Below, piece after piece: positions 25,184 to 33,677 of a DNA stretch of 36,628 bases. This DNA is from an uncultured Pelagibacteraceae bacterium. Its GTDB lineage: Bacteria; Pseudomonadota; Alphaproteobacteria; Pelagibacterales; Pelagibacteraceae. Made by a program: the position numbers and the translations under genes. The stretch covers positions 95,591 to 132,218 of the forward strand of contig CACKRM010000001.1 in NCBI GenBank assembly GCA_902602655.1, read 5' to 3'. A model generated the notes under the pieces. It did no database searches, was not told the DNA's origin, and saw only the letters and a program-made list of their open reading frames with translations. Within the stretch, counting starts at the first letter, position 1. Each line of letters opens with the position of its first letter.

Positions 25184-26451
25184 CTTGTCTTGTTCATTGA
25201 GTCGAAAAAGTCTGCATTATTTTTAGTATTTTTTAATTTGGATATCAAAAATTCTATACCATCCATAGTTCCCATGGGACTTATAATTCTTCTAAGAACA
25301 TTCATTTTTGATAGATCATCTTTTTCAAATAACAACTCTTCTCTTCTTGTTCCTGATCTTGTTATATCAAGAGCTGGGTAAATTCTTTTATCGGCAACTT
25401 TTCTATCTAAAATTAATTCTGAGTTACCGGTACCTTTAAATTCTTCGAAAATTACCTCATCCATTCTACTTCCTGTATCAATTAATGCTGTTGATATAAT
25501 AGTTAAAGAGCCTCCTTGTTCAACGTTTCTAGCGGCACCAAAAAATCTTTTTGGTCTTTGCAGAGCATTGGCGTCAACACCACCAGTTAAAACTTTTCCA
25601 GAACTTGGTATTACAGCATTATAAGCTCTTCCTAACCTAGTGATAGAATCTAGCAAAATAACTACGTCCTTTTTATGTTCAACTAATCTTTTTGCTTTTT
25701 CAATAACCATTTCTGCAACAGCAACGTGGCGAGATGCAGGCTCATCAAAAGTTGAAGACACAACTTCTCCTTTTACCGATCTTTGCATATCAGTTACTTC
25801 TTCGGGTCTCTCGTCGATTAACAACACCATTAAAAAACATTCTGGGTGATTTGCTGTTATTGATTGAGCAATATTTTGAAGAATAATAGTCTTACCGGCC
25901 CTTGGAGGTGAAACTATTAAAGCTCTTTGTCCTTTTCCTATTGGACTTACTAGATCAATAAGCCGAGCGGTATTATCAGGTTTTTTTTCAATTTTAGTAC
26001 TCTCAACTTCTAACTTGATTCTTTCATTAGGATATAGTGGGGTTAAGTTATCAAATGCAATTTTGTTTTTTCCTTTTTCAGGAGCGTCAAAATTTATATT
26101 ATTAACTTTTAATAAAGCAAAATATCTTTCTGCATCTTTTGGGGCTCTTATTTCTCCCTCAACGGAATCACCTGTTCTTAACCCAAATTTTCTAATTTGA
26201 CTTGGGCTTACATAAATATCATCCGGCCCAGGTAAATAATTTGACTCAATTGCTCTAAGAAAACCAAATCCATCTTGTAAAACCTCTAAAACACCATTGG
26301 CTGTGATTTGTTCGTTTTTTTCAGCTAATTTTTTTAATATTGCAAATAATATTTCCTGCTTACGGAGAGTACTTGGATTTTCAATTCCAAGTTTTTCTGC
26401 CTCAGAAATAATTTCCGCTGGGTTTTTTTGCTTAAGTTCTTGTAAATTCAT
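25180..26451 (-). CDS. rho: Transcription termination factor Rho
   Basis: Hexameric RNA helicase that ends untranslated or non-coding transcription. The 423-residue protein has the N-terminal Rho domain ([20 protein letters not shown]), the cold-shock-like RNA-binding domain with [19 protein letters not shown] (about residues 66-84) and the ATPase core with Walker [17 protein letters not shown] around residue 181. [16 protein letters not shown] follows around residue 265, then the Q/R-loop region. The Asn/Asp-rich insertions of some Rho proteins are absent. With almost no intrinsic terminators here, Rho probably does most terminating. The gene is 63 bp downstream of hemJ on the same strand. 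Confidence 0.97.
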   Translation of the reverse strand: MNLQELKQKNPAEIISEAEKLGIENPSTLRKQEILFAILKKLAEKNEQITANGVLEVLQDGFGFLRAIESNYLPGPDDIYVSPSQIRKFGLRTGDSVEGEIRAPKDAERYFALLKVNNINFDAPEKGKNKIAFDNLTPLYPNERIKLEVESTKIEKKPDNTARLIDLVSPIGKGQRALIVSPPRAGKTIILQNIAQSITANHPECFLMVLLIDERPEEVTDMQRSVKGEVVSSTFDEPASRHVAVAEMVIEKAKRLVEHKKDVVILLDSITRLGRAYNAVIPSSGKVLTGGVDANALQRPKRFFGAARNVEQGGSLTIISTALIDTGSRMDEVIFEEFKGTGNSELILDRKVADKRIYPALDITRSGTRREELLFEKDDLSKMNVLRRIISPMGTMDGIEFLISKLKNTKNNADFFDSMNKTS

Positions 26452-26514
26452 ATGATGATTAATTGATTAAGGTAAGTAAGTTAAATATATGTATTTTTTA
26501 AAATATTTCAAGCC

Positions 26515-26949
26515 CTATAATGGCTTAAAAACTACAACAAAGATAATAATTATCAATAAAACTGTTGGGACCTCATTAATTATTCTAAAGAATTTGGAGG
26601 AGTATTCATTAGAGTTTACGCTGAATCCCCTTAAACATAGGAGCAAAAAGAAGTGGTAAATAGTTAGTAATATTACAGCTAATAATTTTATTTGAAGCCA
26701 CAATTGAGAGAAACTTTGAATACCTATAGAATGTACCAACAACATGCCAAATATCCAAGACAATATCATTGCAGGGTTCATGATGTAAAAATAAAGCTTT
26801 CTTTCCATTATTTTAAAAGTCTCATTTTGTTGTTCATTATTTGAGGTGTTGGCGTGATAAACAAAAATTCTTGGGAGATACAATAAGCCTGCGAACCAAG
26901 AAATAACTGCTATTAAATGTAATGCTTTGAATGTTAAATAAGCGTTCAT
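26515..26949 (-). CDS. hemJ: Protoporphyrinogen IX oxidase HemJ
   Basis: Oxidises protoporphyrinogen IX to protoporphyrin IX, the penultimate heme step, in the inner membrane. The protein is about 144 residues with four hydrophobic helices. It has the diagnostic N-terminal segment YLTFKALHLIAVISWFAGLL followed by YLPRIFVYH, then ERKLYFYIMNPAMILSWIFG. ALH and FVYH hold the conserved His residues. I prefer the ATG at 26949, 2 bp after the hemH stop; a GTG at 26964 would add five residues and overlap hemH by 13 bp. It forms a heme operon with hemH and hemE. Confidence 0.92.
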   Translation of the reverse strand: MNAYLTFKALHLIAVISWFAGLLYLPRIFVYHANTSNNEQQNETFKIMERKLYFYIMNPAMILSWIFGMLLVHSIGIQSFSQLWLQIKLLAVILLTIYHFFLLLCLRGFSVNSNEYSSKFFRIINEVPTVLLIIIIFVVVFKPL

Positions 26950-26951
26950 TG

Positions 26952-27950
26952 TTAGTAAAAACACCTCTCTACAAGTTTTTGAAACAAATTTATATGGCTA
27001 TCATTGTCATTTAAGCAGGGAACTAAGTCAAAATTCTCACCTCCTGATTTGATAAAAGTTTCTTTTCCCTGAATTGCAATTTCCTCAAGAGTTTCGACAC
27101 AATCAGATGCAAACCCAGGACAAATAACTAAAATATTTTTTTTCCCCTCAGCAGGTAATTTTTCAAAAGTTTTATCAGTATAGGGTTGTAACCATTCTTG
27201 GGGGCCAAACCTAGATTGAAAAGAAGTTTGAATTGGTATCTCTTCTCCAAAAGTCTCAATTAAGAGTCTTGAGGTTTTCTGGCAATAACATTGATAAGGG
27301 TCTCCTTTGTCAAAATATTTTTTTGGGATTCCGTGATAAGAAGCTAGAATTAAATCTGGCTTCCAACTAATTTCATTTATTTTTTTTTTCAGACTATCAG
27401 ATAAAGCCTTTATATATAAATTATTTGATTCATAGTGTGGGATAATTTGTAAACTAGGCTGCCATCGCATTTTCATTAAGCTTCGGTAAACTTCATCACA
27501 TACTGTAGCGGTGGTTGCCGCGGCATACTGCGGATATAAAGGTAAAACTATCAAATTTTCGCATCCTTGTTCTTTTAGTTTTTTAATGACGCTTTCTATA
27601 CCTGGACTGCCATATCTCATTGCGTAATCAACCTTAAGGCTCTCGGAGCCAATTTTTTGAGATAATTTTTCTGTTTGTTTGATTGTGTAATATCTTAAAG
27701 GAGACATGTCCTCTTCTTTCATCCAAATTTCTTTATATGCTTTAGCAGTTTTTGAAGGCCTAAAATTTAATATAAATAAATTTAGAATGATCTGCCAAAT
27801 TATTGGGTTAACTTCAATTACTCTTCTGTCCGAAAGAAACTCTTTTAAATACTTTCTTATATCTAACCAACTTGTAGAGTCTGGGGTTCCTAGATTAACA
27901 AGAAGAATACCGGTTTTTCCATAATTAATTTTTGGGTGATTATTTTTCAT
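26952..27950 (-). CDS. hemH: Ferrochelatase
   Basis: Inserts ferrous iron into protoporphyrin IX to make heme. The 332-residue protein has GILLVNLGTPDSTSWLDIRKYL at the N-terminus (residues 14-35), YAMRYGSPGIE, LPLYPQYAAATTATV around residue 138, the catalytic His in LILASYHGIPKKYFDKGDPY and the C-terminal GFASDCVETLEEI. Several Cys residues (CYCQKTS) follow the catalytic His; I cannot tell whether they hold a [2Fe-2S] cluster. It overlaps hemE by 4 bp and is followed by hemJ. Confidence 0.96.
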   Translation of the reverse strand: MKNNHPKINYGKTGILLVNLGTPDSTSWLDIRKYLKEFLSDRRVIEVNPIIWQIILNLFILNFRPSKTAKAYKEIWMKEEDMSPLRYYTIKQTEKLSQKIGSESLKVDYAMRYGSPGIESVIKKLKEQGCENLIVLPLYPQYAAATTATVCDEVYRSLMKMRWQPSLQIIPHYESNNLYIKALSDSLKKKINEISWKPDLILASYHGIPKKYFDKGDPYQCYCQKTSRLLIETFGEEIPIQTSFQSRFGPQEWLQPYTDKTFEKLPAEGKKNILVICPGFASDCVETLEEIAIQGKETFIKSGGENFDLVPCLNDNDSHINLFQKLVERCFY

Positions 27951-28957
27951 TTATAAGATCTTACTTTTTCTATAACGCTTTTTAAAACCTCTGGGTTTGT
28001 TTCTGGGAGTAGCCCATGACCAAGATTAAAAATATATGCCCTATTATTAAATATATTTAAATATTTATCAACTTCATCAAACAACTTTCCTTCATTGTTT
28101 AATAAAAGTTTTGGATCCATACCTCCTTGCAAACAAACATTGTTCAAATTTTCCTTAGCCCAATTTGGATTTATATCAGAGTCAATGTTTAGACAATCAG
28201 GTTTAACTATTTCCATAAATTCTTTGTATCTGTATCCAATTCCTTTAGGAAAACATATACTAGGGATGTTAATTTTTCTGCAAAATTTTACAATTTCATA
28301 ATTTGGAGCATAACAAAACTGTTTTAAATGTTCTTCGGGAAGCAAACCCGCCCAAGAGTCAAAAATTTGTATTATGTCAGCTCCTGCTTCCTTCTGTTTT
28401 TTAATATGAATACATAAAAATTCTGTAATTTTTTGGAGCAGAGATTTGACTTCATCTTTATTAAAATTAAAATTTACTATATTTAAATCTTTTTTATTTT
28501 TTTTTAAATCAAACATGTAGATAAGTAAAGTCCAGGGGGCTCCAACAAATCCTATTAAAGATTTACTTTTATCAAGTTCTTTTCTAGTTTTTTCTATTGC
28601 TTTATATACTTGATCTAATTTATTTATAAATTTATTTTCTTTTACATCTAAAAGTTTATTTATTTCTATTTTAGATAGTTTTGGACCTAAATTTTTTTCA
28701 AATTTGACTTCTTGACCTAACCCAAATGGTAACATTAAAATATCTGAAAATATTATTGCTGCATCTAAATCATAACGTTTAATAGGTTGTAATGTAATTT
28801 CAGCACTTAATTCACTGTTAAGACATAACTTAATAAAGTCTGGATTTTGAGATCTAATTTTTTGAAATTCAGGTAAGTATCTTCCAGCTTGTCTCATAAA
28901 CCACACAGGGACACAAGACTTATCTTTATTGATCAAACATTTAGTTAATTTATTCAT
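27947..28957 (-). CDS. hemE: Uroporphyrinogen decarboxylase
   Basis: Decarboxylates uroporphyrinogen III to coproporphyrinogen III in heme synthesis. The 336-residue protein has the signature VWFMRQAGRYLPEFQKIRS near residue 18, AAIIFSDILMLPFGLG around residue 66, GFVGAPWTLLIYMFD near residue 136 and the C-terminal FNLGHGLLPETNPE. It is the first gene of the leftward hemE-hemH-hemJ operon and flanks the putative replication origin, as hemE does in Caulobacter and Rickettsia. Confidence 0.97.
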   Translation of the reverse strand: MNKLTKCLINKDKSCVPVWFMRQAGRYLPEFQKIRSQNPDFIKLCLNSELSAEITLQPIKRYDLDAAIIFSDILMLPFGLGQEVKFEKNLGPKLSKIEINKLLDVKENKFINKLDQVYKAIEKTRKELDKSKSLIGFVGAPWTLLIYMFDLKKNKKDLNIVNFNFNKDEVKSLLQKITEFLCIHIKKQKEAGADIIQIFDSWAGLLPEEHLKQFCYAPNYEIVKFCRKINIPSICFPKGIGYRYKEFMEIVKPDCLNIDSDINPNWAKENLNNVCLQGGMDPKLLLNNEGKLFDEVDKYLNIFNNRAYIFNLGHGLLPETNPEVLKSVIEKVRSYK

Positions 28958-29242
28958 TTATATTAATATTATATATTTATAAGTTTATTATTAGTAATAG
29001 GTCATGTTAACTTGTGAAGTAACTAGTTATACATAGTTTTGAACATTTTATTCTATAAAAATTGGTTAAAAATGAGAGATTTTATAAAGATATAAAATTA
29101 TATTAACATTTAATGATAACTTTAACTAAATATATCAACATCTAATAAAATGTTTAAGATATGTTAGTTCTTGTTAGCCTTTTTGAAAAATAATTAACAA
29201 AAAGGTATAAGATAAAGTTATAAAATTTGTATTAACAGACTT
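28958..29242. other. oriC: Candidate chromosome replication origin (oriC)
   Basis: A 285-bp, extremely AT-rich non-coding gap, the longest in the window, between hemE (minus) and the PPDK regulator gene (plus). In Caulobacter and Rickettsia the origin lies between hemE and the homologue of this regulator (RP001). Nine genes lead away to the left on the minus strand, interrupted only by the methyltransferase gene, and five to the right on the plus strand, as expected for leading-strand genes. parAB with parS-like sites is about 8 kb away. One DnaA-box-like TTATACATA occurs at 29027-29035 (one mismatch to TTATNCACA). ATTAACA appears three times (29102, 29193, 29231). No full CtrA site or clear DnaA-box cluster is visible, so the call rests mainly on context. 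Confidence 0.65.
29178..29205. repeat. Inverted repeat inside the candidate origin
   Basis: CCTTTTTG (29178-29185) and CAAAAAGG (29198-29205) form a perfect 8-bp inverted repeat around a 12-nt AT-only loop. It may be a protein-binding site, a hairpin at the origin or the leader of the PPDK regulator gene. It lacks the T run of an intrinsic terminator. Confidence 0.5.
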
Positions 29243-30064
29243 ATGACCGAAAAATACAATGTATATTTAATATCAGATTCAACTGGTGAGACACTAGACA
29301 GAATATTTTTATCATTAAAATCTCAATTTGCTAATTTTGATTATGATAAAAAAGAGTTTGTGTTTGTAAGAACAGAACAACAAATTGATAAAATTATATC
29401 TGAAGGAGCTTCGATAAAAAACTGTATAATACTTTATACAATTGTTGAAACTAGACTTGCGAAATATATATCAAAAAAAAGCGAGGAGAAAAATATCCCC
29501 TGTTTTGGTATATTGGGTAACTTAATATTGACGTTTTCAAAACTATTAAATCAAAAGGCGTCTCATAAACCAAGTGCCCAACATGTTTTAGACGAAGATT
29601 ACTATAAAAGAATAGAGGCTATACAATTTACAATGTCTCATGACGACGGAAAAAAAACAGAAGACATTATAAAATCAGATATAATTTTATTGGGTGTAAG
29701 CAGAACAGGAAAAACGCCCACTTCAATTTATCTTGCAAACAGAGGTTTTAAAACCATGAACATACCTTTAGTAGAAAAGCAAAATATTCCTGAAAATATA
29801 AAAACAAAAAACTTCAAATCTTGTGTTATTGGTTTATATGCTGATCCTCAAAGATTGTCAGACATTAGAAGGAATAGGGTTAATATAATGAACGAAACCA
29901 AAATACCCACTTATACAGATCTTGAATCTATTAAAAAGGAAGTTGAAGAGTCAAAAAAACTTTTTAAAAAATATAGTTGGCCTTCCATTGATGTAACAAG
30001 AAAATCAATAGAAGAAACAGCAGCATCAATAATAAAAATTTACGATATAAGTAAAGGAAAATGA
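29243..30064 (+). CDS. Pyruvate, phosphate dikinase regulatory protein (bifunctional kinase/phosphorylase, DUF299)
   Basis: Members of this family phosphorylate and dephosphorylate pyruvate phosphate dikinase, or PEP synthase, using ADP and Pi respectively, and so control PEP supply. The 273-residue protein has YLISDSTGETLDRIFLSL at the N-terminus, KPSAQHVLDEDYYKRIEAI near residue 108, and the nucleotide-binding HDDGKKTEDI...ILLGVSRTGKTPTSIYLAN around residues 133-166. Length is normal. No ribosome-binding site is evident. It is the RP001 homologue that marks the origin in other alphaproteobacteria, and overlaps maf (ATGA). Whether the target here is PPDK or PEP synthase cannot be read from the sequence. 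Confidence 0.92.
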   Translation: MTEKYNVYLISDSTGETLDRIFLSLKSQFANFDYDKKEFVFVRTEQQIDKIISEGASIKNCIILYTIVETRLAKYISKKSEEKNIPCFGILGNLILTFSKLLNQKASHKPSAQHVLDEDYYKRIEAIQFTMSHDDGKKTEDIIKSDIILLGVSRTGKTPTSIYLANRGFKTMNIPLVEKQNIPENIKTKNFKSCVIGLYADPQRLSDIRRNRVNIMNETKIPTYTDLESIKKEVEESKKLFKKYSWPSIDVTRKSIEETAASIIKIYDISKGK

Positions 30065-30639
30065 GTATAATTTTAGCTTCAAAAAGTGGAGTGAGAAAGA
30101 AAATTTTAGATGAAAACGGGATAAGTTGTGAAGTCATTCACTCAAATGTTGATGAGGATCAAGTAAAAGAGTCTTTGCTTAATGAAAAAGCATCACCTTT
30201 AATTATTTCAAAAAACCTTGCAGAACTGAAAGCTAACAAAGTAAGCGCAAACAACCCTGACAAGCTTGTTTTAGGCGCAGATAGTGTGATCGATCTTAAT
30301 AATAACTTAATATCTAAACCCAAATCCCGAGAAGAAGCTAAGCAAATACTTCAAAGTTTAAGTGGGAAAAAACATTATTTAATAAGTTCAGCATGTATAT
30401 CTAAAAACGGATCTATGATATGGAATCATACAGAAAAATCAGCTTTAACAATGAAAAAATTAAATCTAGATGAAATTCAATCGTATTTATCCAAAATAAG
30501 AGATGAAGAATTATACGCTTATGGAGTTTACCAAATAGAAGCAGATGGTAGATCTTTGTTTCTGAAGATCGAAGGTGATGAAAATTCAATTATGGGCTTG
30601 CCTGTAGAAAAAATTAAACAATATTTAAACAATCAGTAA
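30061..30639 (+). CDS. maf: Maf-family nucleotide pyrophosphatase
   Basis: Maf proteins hydrolyse non-canonical or modified nucleoside triphosphates, and some affect septum formation. The 192-residue protein has the N-terminal substrate motif IILASKSGVRKKILDENG, the catalytic Asp region LVLGADSVIDLNN around residue 70, SKPKSREEAKQILQSLSGKKH near residue 87 and the C-terminal YQIEADGRSLFLKIEGDENS with IMGLP. It overlaps the PPDK regulator gene by 4 bp. Its TAA shares an A with the ATG of the small membrane protein (TAATG). Whether it is the YhdE (dTTP/UTP) or YceF (m7GTP) type is not decided. Confidence 0.94.
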   Translation: MSIILASKSGVRKKILDENGISCEVIHSNVDEDQVKESLLNEKASPLIISKNLAELKANKVSANNPDKLVLGADSVIDLNNNLISKPKSREEAKQILQSLSGKKHYLISSACISKNGSMIWNHTEKSALTMKKLNLDEIQSYLSKIRDEELYAYGVYQIEADGRSLFLKIEGDENSIMGLPVEKIKQYLNNQ

Positions 30640-30791
30640 TGCTAATTTTAATTTGGTTTATATTTTGTATTGTTTTTTATTTAGTACAAAAAACACTTGG
30701 CAATTCTGGACATGCGTTGGAGGTATTTGCTTTATTAACAGCTTTAATACTATTTATTATTGATAGATTTAGTAAAAAATTAAAAAAATGA
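30639..30791 (+). CDS. Uncalled 50-residue membrane protein in the maf-aroE operon
   Basis: A 50-codon ORF between maf and aroE. It starts with an ATG that shares its A with the maf stop (TAATG at 30637-30641) and ends TGA overlapping the aroE ATG (ATGA at 30788-30791). It translates as two hydrophobic segments, about residues 1-15 (MLILIWFIFCIVFYL) and 29-42 (VFALLTALILFIID). A polar linker, QKTLGNSGHALE, joins them, and the tail is basic (RFSKKLKK): a positive-inside hairpin with both ends probably cytoplasmic. The exact coupling at both ends strongly suggests a real gene. I do not recognise the family. Confidence 0.72.
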   Translation: MLILIWFIFCIVFYLVQKTLGNSGHALEVFALLTALILFIIDRFSKKLKK

Positions 30792-31585
30792 AAAAATACT
30801 TAGTAATTGGAAAACCAATAAATCATTCACTGTCACCAAAACTTCATAACTATTGGTTAAAAAAAAATAATATTGATGCTGTCTACGATAAAAAGAAACT
30901 AGAAGAAAATGAAATACAAAATATAATTTCTGAAGTCAAAGATGAAAAAGTAAATGGTTTAAACGTAACAGTACCATTTAAAAAAGCTGTTATCCCACAT
31001 CTAGATGAACTTACTAATACAGCAAGTACAACTGAGTCAGTAAACACAATATATTTAAAAAACAAAAAGGTTGTTGGTGACAACACTGATATAATTGGCT
31101 TCGAAAAAGCCATTGATCATATTAAATATAAAGTCTTAGGGAAAAAAATCTTAATTCTTGGTGCCGGCGGAGTAGTTCCTTCAATTATTTTTGCATTAAA
31201 AAAAAATGGTGCAGAACAGATAATTTTAAGCAACAGAACAAAAGAAAAGGCTCAAAATCTTAAAAAAATTTTCCCAGATGTAAAAAATGTAAATTGGGGC
31301 AGCGTAGTTAATTTTGATATGGTTATTAATGCAACTAGTTTAGGACTTAATATTAGCGATGAGATAGAATTTAATTATAAGAAAATCGAGCCAAACAAAT
31401 TATTTTTTGACTTAATTTACAACCCCAAAATGACTAAGTTTTTAATTAAAGCAAAAGAAAATGGAAATCAGACAGAAAACGGAAAAATGATGTTTTTATT
31501 TCAAGCTCAAAAAGCATTTGAAATTTTTCATGGAATAAAACCAAATGTCGATAAAAGTACAATAAACCTTTTGGAAAATGATTAG
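30788..31585 (+). CDS. aroE: Shikimate dehydrogenase (NADP+)
   Basis: Reduces 3-dehydroshikimate to shikimate in aromatic amino-acid synthesis. The 265-residue protein has the substrate motif GKPINHSLSPKLHNYWL, the catalytic Lys in NVTVPFKKAV (about residue 66), GDNTDIIGF around residue 99, the NADP-binding ILGAGGVVPSIIFAL near residue 121 with the S-N-R-T motif (LSNRTKEKA), and VINATSLGL. The start overlaps the stop of the small membrane gene, and the end overlaps coaE by 8 bp. Confidence 0.96.
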   Translation: MKKYLVIGKPINHSLSPKLHNYWLKKNNIDAVYDKKKLEENEIQNIISEVKDEKVNGLNVTVPFKKAVIPHLDELTNTASTTESVNTIYLKNKKVVGDNTDIIGFEKAIDHIKYKVLGKKILILGAGGVVPSIIFALKKNGAEQIILSNRTKEKAQNLKKIFPDVKNVNWGSVVNFDMVINATSLGLNISDEIEFNYKKIEPNKLFFDLIYNPKMTKFLIKAKENGNQTENGKMMFLFQAQKAFEIFHGIKPNVDKSTINLLEND

Positions 31586-32144
31586 AATTGGAATTACAGG
31601 TTCGTTGGCGTCAGGCAAATCTACTGTTGCTAAAATAATCTCAAAAGGAAAATATCCAATATTTAGTGCTGATAAAACTGTTGCGAATTTGTATAAAAGA
31701 AAAAGTTTTCAGAAAAGATTAACTAAGATTTTCAATCTACAAAAAAAGAAAAATATTAAAAGAGAACTTGGATCGTTAATTCAATATGATAAGAAAAAAC
31801 TTAAAAAACTAGAACAGATAGTTCACCCTCTAGTTAGAAAAGAAATGAAAAAAAAACTTAGAAAAAAAAATAATTTAAAGCTCTCCATTTTTGAAATTCC
31901 TCTTTTAATAGAAAGCAAACTAATGAAATATTTTAACGTTATTATCTTTGTTAGTTCAACAAAAAGACTAAGGCTTAAAAGATATATTGGTCGCAAAGGT
32001 AATAAAAAGATATTCACAATTCTAGACTCTAGACAATTTAAACCAACGAAAAAAATTAAAATTTGCGATCACGTGATTTATAATAATAAAAACATTAAAA
32101 GTTTAAAAAAAAGAGTAAAAGAAATTATAAGAATATATGAATGA
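31578..32144 (+). CDS. coaE: Dephospho-CoA kinase
   Basis: Phosphorylates dephospho-CoA in the last step of coenzyme A synthesis. The 188-residue protein has the Walker A GITGSLASGKSTVAKIIS at residues 4-21, FSADKTVANLYKR (D-K for the usual DAD) around residue 30, IVHPLVRKEMKKKL near residue 80 and FEIPLLIESKLMKYFN. It is very rich in Lys, in line with the AT bias. It overlaps aroE by 8 bp and dnaQ by 8 bp. Confidence 0.94.
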   Translation: MIRIGITGSLASGKSTVAKIISKGKYPIFSADKTVANLYKRKSFQKRLTKIFNLQKKKNIKRELGSLIQYDKKKLKKLEQIVHPLVRKEMKKKLRKKNNLKLSIFEIPLLIESKLMKYFNVIIFVSSTKRLRLKRYIGRKGNKKIFTILDSRQFKPTKKIKICDHVIYNNKNIKSLKKRVKEIIRIYE

Positions 32145-32805
32145 AATTTTCTTAGATACCGAAACAACAGGACTATCTATCCGTGATAAGCATCGTATTG
32201 TCGAAGTTGCTTGCATAGAAACCAAAGGCTTGGTTCCAACAAAAAATGTTTTTCATAAACTTATAAATCCTCAGCGGGAAGTGCCCGAGGACGCAGTAAA
32301 AATACATGGTTTTACGACAGAAATTTTAAAAAAAGAAAAAACATTCGAGCAAGTTGCTGATGATTTTTTAAATTTTGTTAAAGAAAAAAAATTAATTATT
32401 CATAATGCAGATTTTGATTTGAGCTTTTTAAATCATGAACTTAGGTTACTAAAAAAGGATGAAATTAAAAAAAAACAAGTCATCGACTCTTTAGAATTGG
32501 CTAGAGAAAAATTTCCGGGTGTTTCAAATTCTTTGGATAATCTATGTAAAAGATTTAAAATAGATCTCTCAAGAAGAACTAAACACAATGCTTTATTAGA
32601 CTGTGAACTTTTAAGAGAAGTTTATATTAATCTTTTAGATGCTAAAGAACCAAAGTTGGCTTTTTCAGAAGATAAAGCAGAGGAGAAAAATGAGAAGAAA
32701 TTATCAGAAAAAAATTATTATAAAAAAATTATCAAACCATCCTCAGAAGAGATTGTAAGACACTCAAACTTTTTAAAAACAGAACTTAAAAAAAATTATT
32801 ACTGA
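32137..32805 (+). CDS. dnaQ: DNA polymerase III epsilon subunit (proofreading exonuclease)
   Basis: 3'-5' exonuclease that proofreads replication. The 222-residue protein has the DEDDh motifs: FLDTETTGL at residues 4-12, HNADFDLSFLNHEL around residue 88 and KHNALLDCELL around residue 150. The Lys/Glu-rich C-terminal tail (about 170-222) would contain the alpha-binding segment. The QxxLF clamp-binding motif of E. coli epsilon is not obvious. It ends the PPDK-regulator to dnaQ operon and overlaps the convergent secB by 7 bp. The coaE-dnaQ-secB order is typical of alphaproteobacteria. Confidence 0.94.
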   Translation: MNEIFLDTETTGLSIRDKHRIVEVACIETKGLVPTKNVFHKLINPQREVPEDAVKIHGFTTEILKKEKTFEQVADDFLNFVKEKKLIIHNADFDLSFLNHELRLLKKDEIKKKQVIDSLELAREKFPGVSNSLDNLCKRFKIDLSRRTKHNALLDCELLREVYINLLDAKEPKLAFSEDKAEEKNEKKLSEKNYYKKIIKPSSEEIVRHSNFLKTELKKNYY

Positions 32806-33218
32806 GTTTTTCTTTGTTCATAAAGTTTTTCAAAATTTATAACTTCATCAATCTTAATATTTTTAAATCCTGAACTCTCAAATAGGTGAATAAAAGTTTT
32901 TCTTAAATCAGGATAAATAGTTGTTGGAACTTCTACAAGAATAATTTTTTCTAGTTTTTTTTTATCATTTATTTTTTCGCCAAATTCAATAAGAGTTGAA
33001 TGAGTGATATTGGCAATTATATTTTTTAAATCTTCTTTTACAGGACTTAATAAAATCGTTGTCTCAATGGAAATAATTTTTTCTTTTATAGGGTTGCTTT
33101 TAATATTAATTTTAACTTTATAATTAGCGATATTTTCTGCCAGTAAAAAAAAACTTTTAGTATCTGAAATTTTAAAATTTAAATCTTTAATATATTTTGC
33201 TACAATTTTATAATTCAT
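32799..33218 (-). CDS. secB: Protein-export chaperone SecB
   Basis: Cytosolic tetrameric chaperone that keeps preproteins unfolded and passes them to SecA. The 139-residue protein is weakly conserved but has YIKDLNFKISDTKSFFL at the N-terminus (residues 9-25) and the beta-strand region YKVKINIKSNPI. The C-terminal segment PTTIYPDLRKTFIHLFESSGF has the P-x-L/R pattern of SecB. The convergent neighbour dnaQ and the usual dnaQ-secB-fxsA order support the call. It lies downstream of fxsA, overlapping it by 11 bp. Confidence 0.9.
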   Translation of the reverse strand: MNYKIVAKYIKDLNFKISDTKSFFLLAENIANYKVKINIKSNPIKEKIISIETTILLSPVKEDLKNIIANITHSTLIEFGEKINDKKKLEKIILVEVPTTIYPDLRKTFIHLFESSGFKNIKIDEVINFEKLYEQRKTQ

Positions 33219-33633
33219 CTTTATCTTTTTTATCGTCTTCTAAAACTTCTCCTTCCACAAATGTATTTTCATCTAAATTTTGTTTTTTTTTCTTTTTAAT
33301 AAAAAAGTTAATAATTATCTTTCTTGTGAAAGGTATTAATAAAATAAAACCTAATGTGTCTGTAATAAAACCTGGAGTAATTAACATTATAACTGCCACC
33401 CCGATAGAAGCTCCCGAAATAACTTCGTATAAAGGAATCTCATTTTTATAAATATTTAAAAGCCCTGACTTAATTGTATTCAGTCCTTCTATACGAGCGT
33501 AGTAAACACCCACAATAGCTGTAAGCATTATCAATAAAATTGTGTTCATGGCCCCTATTTGTTGGCCTATTTTAATCATTAACCAAACTTCTGCTAAAGG
33601 AACGCCTATAATTAATAGAAATAATGAGTTCAT
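33208..33633 (-). CDS. fxsA: FxsA-family membrane protein
   Basis: A 141-residue membrane protein with FxsA features: LLIIGVPLAEVWLMIKIGQQ (about residues 6-25), then TILLIMLTAIVGVYYARIEG and the loop-helix VAVIMLITPGFITDTLGFIL. FxsA of E. coli, when overproduced, relieves F-plasmid exclusion of phage T7, but its cell function is unknown. The C-terminal tail is acidic and Lys-rich (residues 115-141). Gene order secB-fxsA-timA is conserved in alphaproteobacteria. It starts 44 bp from the divergent Tim44-like gene. Confidence 0.9.
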   Translation of the reverse strand: MNSLFLLIIGVPLAEVWLMIKIGQQIGAMNTILLIMLTAIVGVYYARIEGLNTIKSGLLNIYKNEIPLYEVISGASIGVAVIMLITPGFITDTLGFILLIPFTRKIIINFFIKKKKKQNLDENTFVEGEVLEDDKKDKDEL

Positions 33634-33677
33634 TTGTCTGATACAAAAATATATTATTAATGTATATTTATCAAATT

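Noticed and set aside
29110-29125. TTAA-N8-TTAA in the origin gap, considered as a CtrA site
   Set aside because: CtrA requires a 7-nt spacer; with such AT-rich DNA a near match is expected by chance.
28958-29242. tRNA, small RNA or peptide gene in the origin gap
   Set aside because: No cloverleaf, no GC-rich structure beyond one short inverted repeat, and no open frame with a plausible start and composition.
32070-32075. CACGTG hexamer in coaE, considered as parS
   Set aside because: Flanks GAT and ATT do not match; only the central 10 bp are palindromic.
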